From: an uncultured Collinsella sp.
GTDB lineage: Bacteria; Actinomycetota; Coriobacteriia; Coriobacteriales; Coriobacteriaceae
Length of the DNA: 64,000 bases
Direction: 5' to 3'
Assembly (NCBI GenBank): GCA_900541695.1
Contig: UQKL01000003.1
Location: forward strand, 74,740 to 138,739
This document shows, one piece after another, positions 60,760-64,000 of this stretch (positions within the stretch are counted from its first letter, which is position 1; every line of letters begins with the position of its first letter). The notes beneath the pieces are model-generated. The model searched no databases and was not told the origin of the DNA. It saw nothing but the letters and a program-made list of their open reading frames with translations. A program made the position numbers and the translations under genes.

Positions 60760-60826
60760 TTGGTGCAATGGGGACTGGTCTATATACACCAAGTTGGTGC
60801 AAAGTAGCCTGACCCCTTTGCACCAA
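60760..60826. repeat. Pair of inverted REP-like palindromes
   Basis: The first unit is TTGGTGCAATGGGGACTGGTC with TATACACCAA. The second, in opposite orientation, has perfect 10-base arms TTGGTGCAAA (60794-60803) and TTTGCACCAA (60817-60826) around GTAGCCTGACCCC, whose reverse complement GGGGTCAGGCTAC matches the core of the other units. Confidence 0.55.
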
Positions 60827-60834
60827 TAAAAAAG

Positions 60835-60897
60835 TTGCGGTGAGATAGTTCTTGAATTGGCCTTTTTGATGGCTAAACAGGAACTATCTCACCGCAA
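60835..60897. repeat. 63-bp long palindrome (copy 2)
   Basis: Starts TTGCGGTGAGATAGTTC and ends GAACTATCTCACCGCAA, giving a 17-bp perfect stem, with TTGGCC and AAACAG blocks in the interior. It has the same length, tips and interior blocks as 11208-11270 but different arm bases. It lies 28 bases from the stop of the coiled-coil gene on the minus strand. Confidence 0.75.
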
Positions 60898-60925
60898 CTG
60901 CCTTGAGTGTTTTTTGGCAGCTAGT

Positions 60926-62695
60926 TTACTTGCTCGCGAAGAGCCCGATCAGGACGATCACGAGGATTACGGCGATGATGCAGACGATGGCTCCGGTGAA
61001 TTTGATGCGTGAGTCGCGGGTACGCTCGCGCACGTCGTCCTCGGCGGCTTCGAGTTGAGCCACTTCGCGCTCGGTTTCGGCGTGCTCGGCCTTATCGCGG
61101 GCCAAGGAGCCTGCGAGCGATTCGGTAATCTCGGGATGGTCGTGCACCTCGGTCGCCTGCTCGATGATCGACTGCGCATGCGCTACATCCGCCTGGGCAT
61201 TGGCAATAGCCTGCTCCTGCTCTCGACGCGCCTTGTCCTCGACGGCGATCTTCTCGCGCAGTTCGCGTTGGCGCGTTGCGGCGGCGGCTTTTGCGGTCTG
61301 CAGCTCGTCGCGCGCGGCATCGGCCTCGGCCGTCACGGCCTGATGGGCACGCCTGGCGTCAGCGATGGGGGCTTGTGCCTGCTCGACGGCGTGCTCGGCG
61401 GCCGCGAGTGAGTGCTCAAGATCGGCGGTGATGTGCGGGACATCTTCCTCGGCTTTGCGCAGGGCATCGGCCGTGTCGGAGATCTGCATCGAAAGCTCGC
61501 TGGTGCGCACCGTGTAATTGGCGGGATTCGCCGAAGGATTGCGCTGCAGCTCGGCATACTCGCGGCGCAGCGTTTCGAGTTGAGCGCGCGTGGCATCGAC
61601 GGTTTGCTGCGCTGCGGCAACGCCGGCGTCGCGCTCGGCCTGCACCTTGTCGCGGATGCGCTTGGAATCCTCGAGGCGGCGAACGAGGCGGTTACCGGTC
61701 TCGCGCGAGCTGGCTTCGCGCGCCTCCACGGCATCGAGTGCGGCTTTGAGACGCCGCTCGGTGGCATCGTCCTCTTCTTTTATTTGCTCGAGCTGCGCCT
61801 TGAGCTCTGTTGCCTTGGCAGCATGGGTATCGCGGCCGATTTCTGCCGCCGCGGCGGCCTTTTGTGCCGTGTCGATAGTCTGGCGCTGCTCGGCGACGAT
61901 TTGGTCGTAGCGGCCTGCGATGTCCTGGCGTGTCTTGAGCTCCTCGCCTTGATCGGCGATGCGCTGCTCAAGTTCGGCCAGGTGGGCACGGGCGTCCGCG
62001 AGTGCCTTCTTTGCGGCGTTCATCTCGCGCATGGCCGAGGCACCCTGGGCGATAAAGGCGCCCACGGCGCTGGCGGTGTTTGAGACGGCGCCTCCCAGAT
62101 CGCGGCTGGCTGCTGGGGTGTGCAGGGCGGTCGGGTGAGCGGCGTTCGCCGTGCCCGCATCGGGCGTCTGCGGCGTGGCGATGCTGCCGGTGCCGCCCTC
62201 GACTACGGAAAAGCCGGCAGCGTGCGGGTCGACTGCATCGGCACCAATGGTGGGGTGCTCAAGCTGCAGGAACGAGGGCAGGGTGCTGCCTTGGTCGGCA
62301 ACGGGGGTCTCGCCGGGCACGAAGGTCGAGGCGGCCTCGGCGGCCTCCTCTTCTTCGGCGTCAATATCGGCGTCGGCCACGGCGTTTTTCATCGCTTTGA
62401 CGGCATCCATCATGGAGTCCATGACGGCATCGAGCTCTTCTTCCGAAGACACCTCGATAGGGCCTTCTGCTTGCGGGGCGGCGTCCTTTTCGGGGGCGTC
62501 GTCCTGAGCGGCCGAATCGTCGTTTTGCTCGCCGGCATCTTCGGCCGTAGGGATTTCCGTCGCAGCGCCGTTATCTAGAGTGGCGTCGTCGACGTCGGTA
62601 TCATTGCAGGTCGCAGCGTCAGTATCTGCGGCGACGTCTGCTGAATCATCAATATGCTGTTGAGTCTGGGGGTCCAGCTCGTCTGTCATAGGCAT
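60926..62695 (-). CDS. Large coiled-coil protein with C-terminal membrane anchor
   Basis: A 589-aa protein with no signal peptide. Residues 1-215 are acidic and low-complexity (Asp/Ala/Glu/Thr-rich). Residues ~235-555 are a long Ala/Glu/Gln/Arg coiled coil (EMNAAKKALADARAHLAELEQRI). One break occurs near 395-430 (QRNPSANPANYTVRTSELSMQI). A single C-terminal membrane helix ends the protein (IKFTGAIVCIIAVILVIVLIGLF), leaving the bulk in the cytoplasm. ATG 62695 follows GAGGAG. No ATPase motif is present, so it is not an SMC-type protein. A structural or polar scaffold role is possible but unsupported by homology I can see. Confidence 0.8.
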   Translation of the reverse strand: MPMTDELDPQTQQHIDDSADVAADTDAATCNDTDVDDATLDNGAATEIPTAEDAGEQNDDSAAQDDAPEKDAAPQAEGPIEVSSEEELDAVMDSMMDAVKAMKNAVADADIDAEEEEAAEAASTFVPGETPVADQGSTLPSFLQLEHPTIGADAVDPHAAGFSVVEGGTGSIATPQTPDAGTANAAHPTALHTPAASRDLGGAVSNTASAVGAFIAQGASAMREMNAAKKALADARAHLAELEQRIADQGEELKTRQDIAGRYDQIVAEQRQTIDTAQKAAAAAEIGRDTHAAKATELKAQLEQIKEEDDATERRLKAALDAVEAREASSRETGNRLVRRLEDSKRIRDKVQAERDAGVAAAQQTVDATRAQLETLRREYAELQRNPSANPANYTVRTSELSMQISDTADALRKAEEDVPHITADLEHSLAAAEHAVEQAQAPIADARRAHQAVTAEADAARDELQTAKAAAATRQRELREKIAVEDKARREQEQAIANAQADVAHAQSIIEQATEVHDHPEITESLAGSLARDKAEHAETEREVAQLEAAEDDVRERTRDSRIKFTGAIVCIIAVILVIVLIGLFASK

Positions 62696-62983
62696 GTGCT
62701 CCTCATCGTTGTTTGTCACCCTATGATAAAGTCTCGCGCCGACATCCCGCGCCCCGCAGCAAAGTTTCAAAACGTGTTCGATGACTCGCTTGGATAGCAA
62801 AAATTCATCCTCTAAAGTCAGTTTACGCTTGACATTCCCTTCGCCGAATGACGTTGCGCCGTTCGCCTGCTGCGGTCTTTATTTTTCACTTGAACACGCT
62901 AAAGTTGCATTTCAGCTTTTGGCGCGTGAAGTTGGATACGCGCAGTCGGCGGGTGTGCCCGTCGCGATTCGAAAGGACTTTGT

Positions 62984-63784
62984 ATGGGACTTTTCACTGG
63001 TAAGACCGTGATCGTCACCGGCGGCGGCAAGGCCACGCTCAAGGACGGTTCCGCTGGCTCCATCGGTTACGGCATCGATATCGCTTTTGCCAAGGAGGGC
63101 GCAAACCTCGTCATTACCGGCCGCAACGTTGCCAAGCTCGAGGCTGCCAAGGAGTCCCTCGAGGCCGACTACGGCGTCAAGGTTCTGCCTGTTCAGGCCG
63201 ATGTCTCGGCTGGTCAGGACAACGAGGCCGTCGTCCAGAACGTCATCGACAAGGCCATCGAGGAGTTCGGCCGCATCGACGCCGTCGTCAACAATGCCCA
63301 GGCCAGCGCTTCGGGCGTGACCATTGCCGATCACACCATGGACCAGTTTAACCTGGCCATTTACTCCGGCCTGTATGCCACCTATCTGTACATGCAGAAG
63401 GCCTATCCGCACCTGAAGGAGACCAAGGGTTCCGTGGTCAACTTTGCCTCGGGCGCCGGTCTGTTTGGCAACTACGGCCAGTGCAGCTACGCCGCCGCCA
63501 AGGAAGGCATCCGCGGCTTGACCCGCGTTGCCGCCAACGAGTGGGGCAAGGACGGCATCAACGTCAACATCGTGTGCCCGCTTGCTTGGACCGCTGCGCT
63601 CGAGAACTTCCAGGATGCCTATCCCGAGGCGTTCAAGGCCAACGTCCATATGCCGCCGGCGGGTCATTACGGCGACGTCGAGAAGGAGATCGGCCGCGTG
63701 GTCGTTCAGCTCTGCGGCCCCGACTTTAAGTACATGAACGGTGAGACCGTCACCCTCGAGGGTGGCATGGGTCAGCGGCCCTAA
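62984..63784 (+). CDS. SDR-family NAD(P)-dependent oxidoreductase
   Basis: A 266-aa classical short-chain dehydrogenase. The catalytic Tyr and Lys are in CSYAAAKEG (YxxxK), the Ser is in NFASGAGLFG, and NNAQAS replaces NNAG. The glycine-rich cofactor loop is split by a ~10-residue insertion: TGGG, then KATLKDGSAG, then SIGYGIDIAFAKEG. A known SDR subgroup carries such an insert, so this is probably not a defect. The C-terminus ends in the usual VTLEGGMGQ. AAAGGA precedes the ATG by seven bases. Substrate unknown; it does not resemble the bile-acid 7-beta-HSDH of Collinsella that I remember. A structured repeat follows the stop. Confidence 0.9.
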   Translation: MGLFTGKTVIVTGGGKATLKDGSAGSIGYGIDIAFAKEGANLVITGRNVAKLEAAKESLEADYGVKVLPVQADVSAGQDNEAVVQNVIDKAIEEFGRIDAVVNNAQASASGVTIADHTMDQFNLAIYSGLYATYLYMQKAYPHLKETKGSVVNFASGAGLFGNYGQCSYAAAKEGIRGLTRVAANEWGKDGINVNIVCPLAWTAALENFQDAYPEAFKANVHMPPAGHYGDVEKEIGRVVVQLCGPDFKYMNGETVTLEGGMGQRP

Positions 63785-63786
63785 CA

Positions 63787-63930
63787 GTTACGCGGTTCTA
63801 CGAACCGCGTAACCAGTTGACGCTGCAAACCCGCCAGAGCGGCAATCTGCCTTTCAACTTCGGCGGCATGACCAGAAGATCAATGCCGCCTTGTTTCAAG
63901 GCACCTTGCTCGCTCTGGCGGGTTTTCGCT
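63787..63930 (+). ncRNA. Structured ~140-nt repeat element, copy 2
   Basis: Begins two bases after the SDR stop with a perfect 27-base hairpin (GTTACGCGGTTC/GAACCGCGTAAC, TAC loop). Then CCCGCCAGAGCG (63830-63841) pairs with CGCTCTGGCGGG (63911-63922), TGCCTT with AAGGCA, and GGCGGCATGACC with GATCAATGCCGCC around AGAA. TTTTCGCT follows. Unpaired blocks GACGCTGCAAAC, GGCAATCTG and CACCTTGCTCGCT are shared with copy 1 at 60530. Confidence 0.65.
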
Positions 63931-63963
63931 CATATGACCCAATCCGCTGTCAAGAGCCACAAT

Positions 63964-64000
63964 GGCCCCGCCGACCGCTTGCAATCGGTCGGCGGGGCCT
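63964..64000. terminator. Terminator-like hairpin at the right edge (partial)
   Basis: GGCCCCGCCGACCG (63964-63977) pairs with CGGTCGGCGGGGCC (63986-63999), a 14-bp perfect stem. The final base of the window is T, so the T-run, if present, lies outside. Confidence 0.7.

Noticed and set aside
62984-63784. Bile-acid hydroxysteroid dehydrogenase
   Set aside because: Catalytic SDR residues are present, but overall sequence does not resemble the Collinsella 7-beta-HSDH I remember; substrate left open.

Overview
The window looks like a piece of a high-GC, anaerobic actinobacterial chromosome, most likely a gut Coriobacteriia close to Collinsella. That assignment is inferred from gene content and codon use: strong GC bias at third positions, class III FBPase, formate-THF ligase, superoxide reductase, UbiB next to anaerobic metabolism, and large DUF4430 surface proteins. 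Most of it is ordinary, densely packed core genome. No tRNA or rRNA gene, prophage or complete insertion sequence was seen.

Layout. 1-4.4 kb: end of an unknown gene, mnmA and cysK on the minus strand, a divergent Rrf2 regulator, a small holin-like membrane protein, and a YerC/TrpR-type regulator. 4.5-11.2 kb: an AddB-like/AddA recombination nuclease pair. 11.3-13.2 kb: a DUF3284 protein and an AT-richer, probably acquired MFS transporter. 13.4-28.6 kb: dnaE, a SWIM/SNF2 helicase, superoxide reductase, a degenerate NAD-synthase-like protein, the ruvC-ruvA-ruvB operon, fhs, and a membrane protein with a PASTA-like domain. 28.6-35.2 kb: a CDF transporter, a zinc-ribbon protein, an accessory minus-strand cassette (YhcG-type nuclease, ADP-ribosylglycohydrolase, two tiny ORFs), a small PH-like protein and a lipoprotein. 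35.6-41.1 kb: cyclodeaminase and folD (one-carbon metabolism), a C69 dipeptidase, and an acidic protein followed by a UbiB kinase. 41.2-48.4 kb: a cobalamin riboswitch in front of two cell-surface DUF4430 (transcobalamin-like) proteins. 48.4-54.6 kb: a palindrome array, two GtrA proteins, FBPase III, DegV, a TIM-barrel protein and a 56-aa membrane protein. 54.6-64 kb: an RsmB/F-type methyltransferase, a MetRS-like enzyme, DUF3267, queH-queA, a tail-anchored coiled-coil protein and an SDR.

Functional themes are DNA recombination and repair (AddAB, RuvABC, SNF2, DnaE), one-carbon folate chemistry (Fhs, cyclodeaminase, FolD), tRNA/rRNA modification (MnmA, QueH, QueA, RsmF-like), and a putative B12-responsive surface uptake system.

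The most unusual signals lie outside the protein genes. Two ~140-nt elements (60530 and 63787) share one elaborate fold with compensated stems. Two 63-bp palindromes (11208 and 60835) have conserved tips but swapped arms. A 62-bp-period tandem array of four palindromes lies at 48461-48690. REP-like palindromes share a GGGGAC core. All coordinates, stems and motifs come from reading the sequence; family assignments are from memory of protein families and no search was run.
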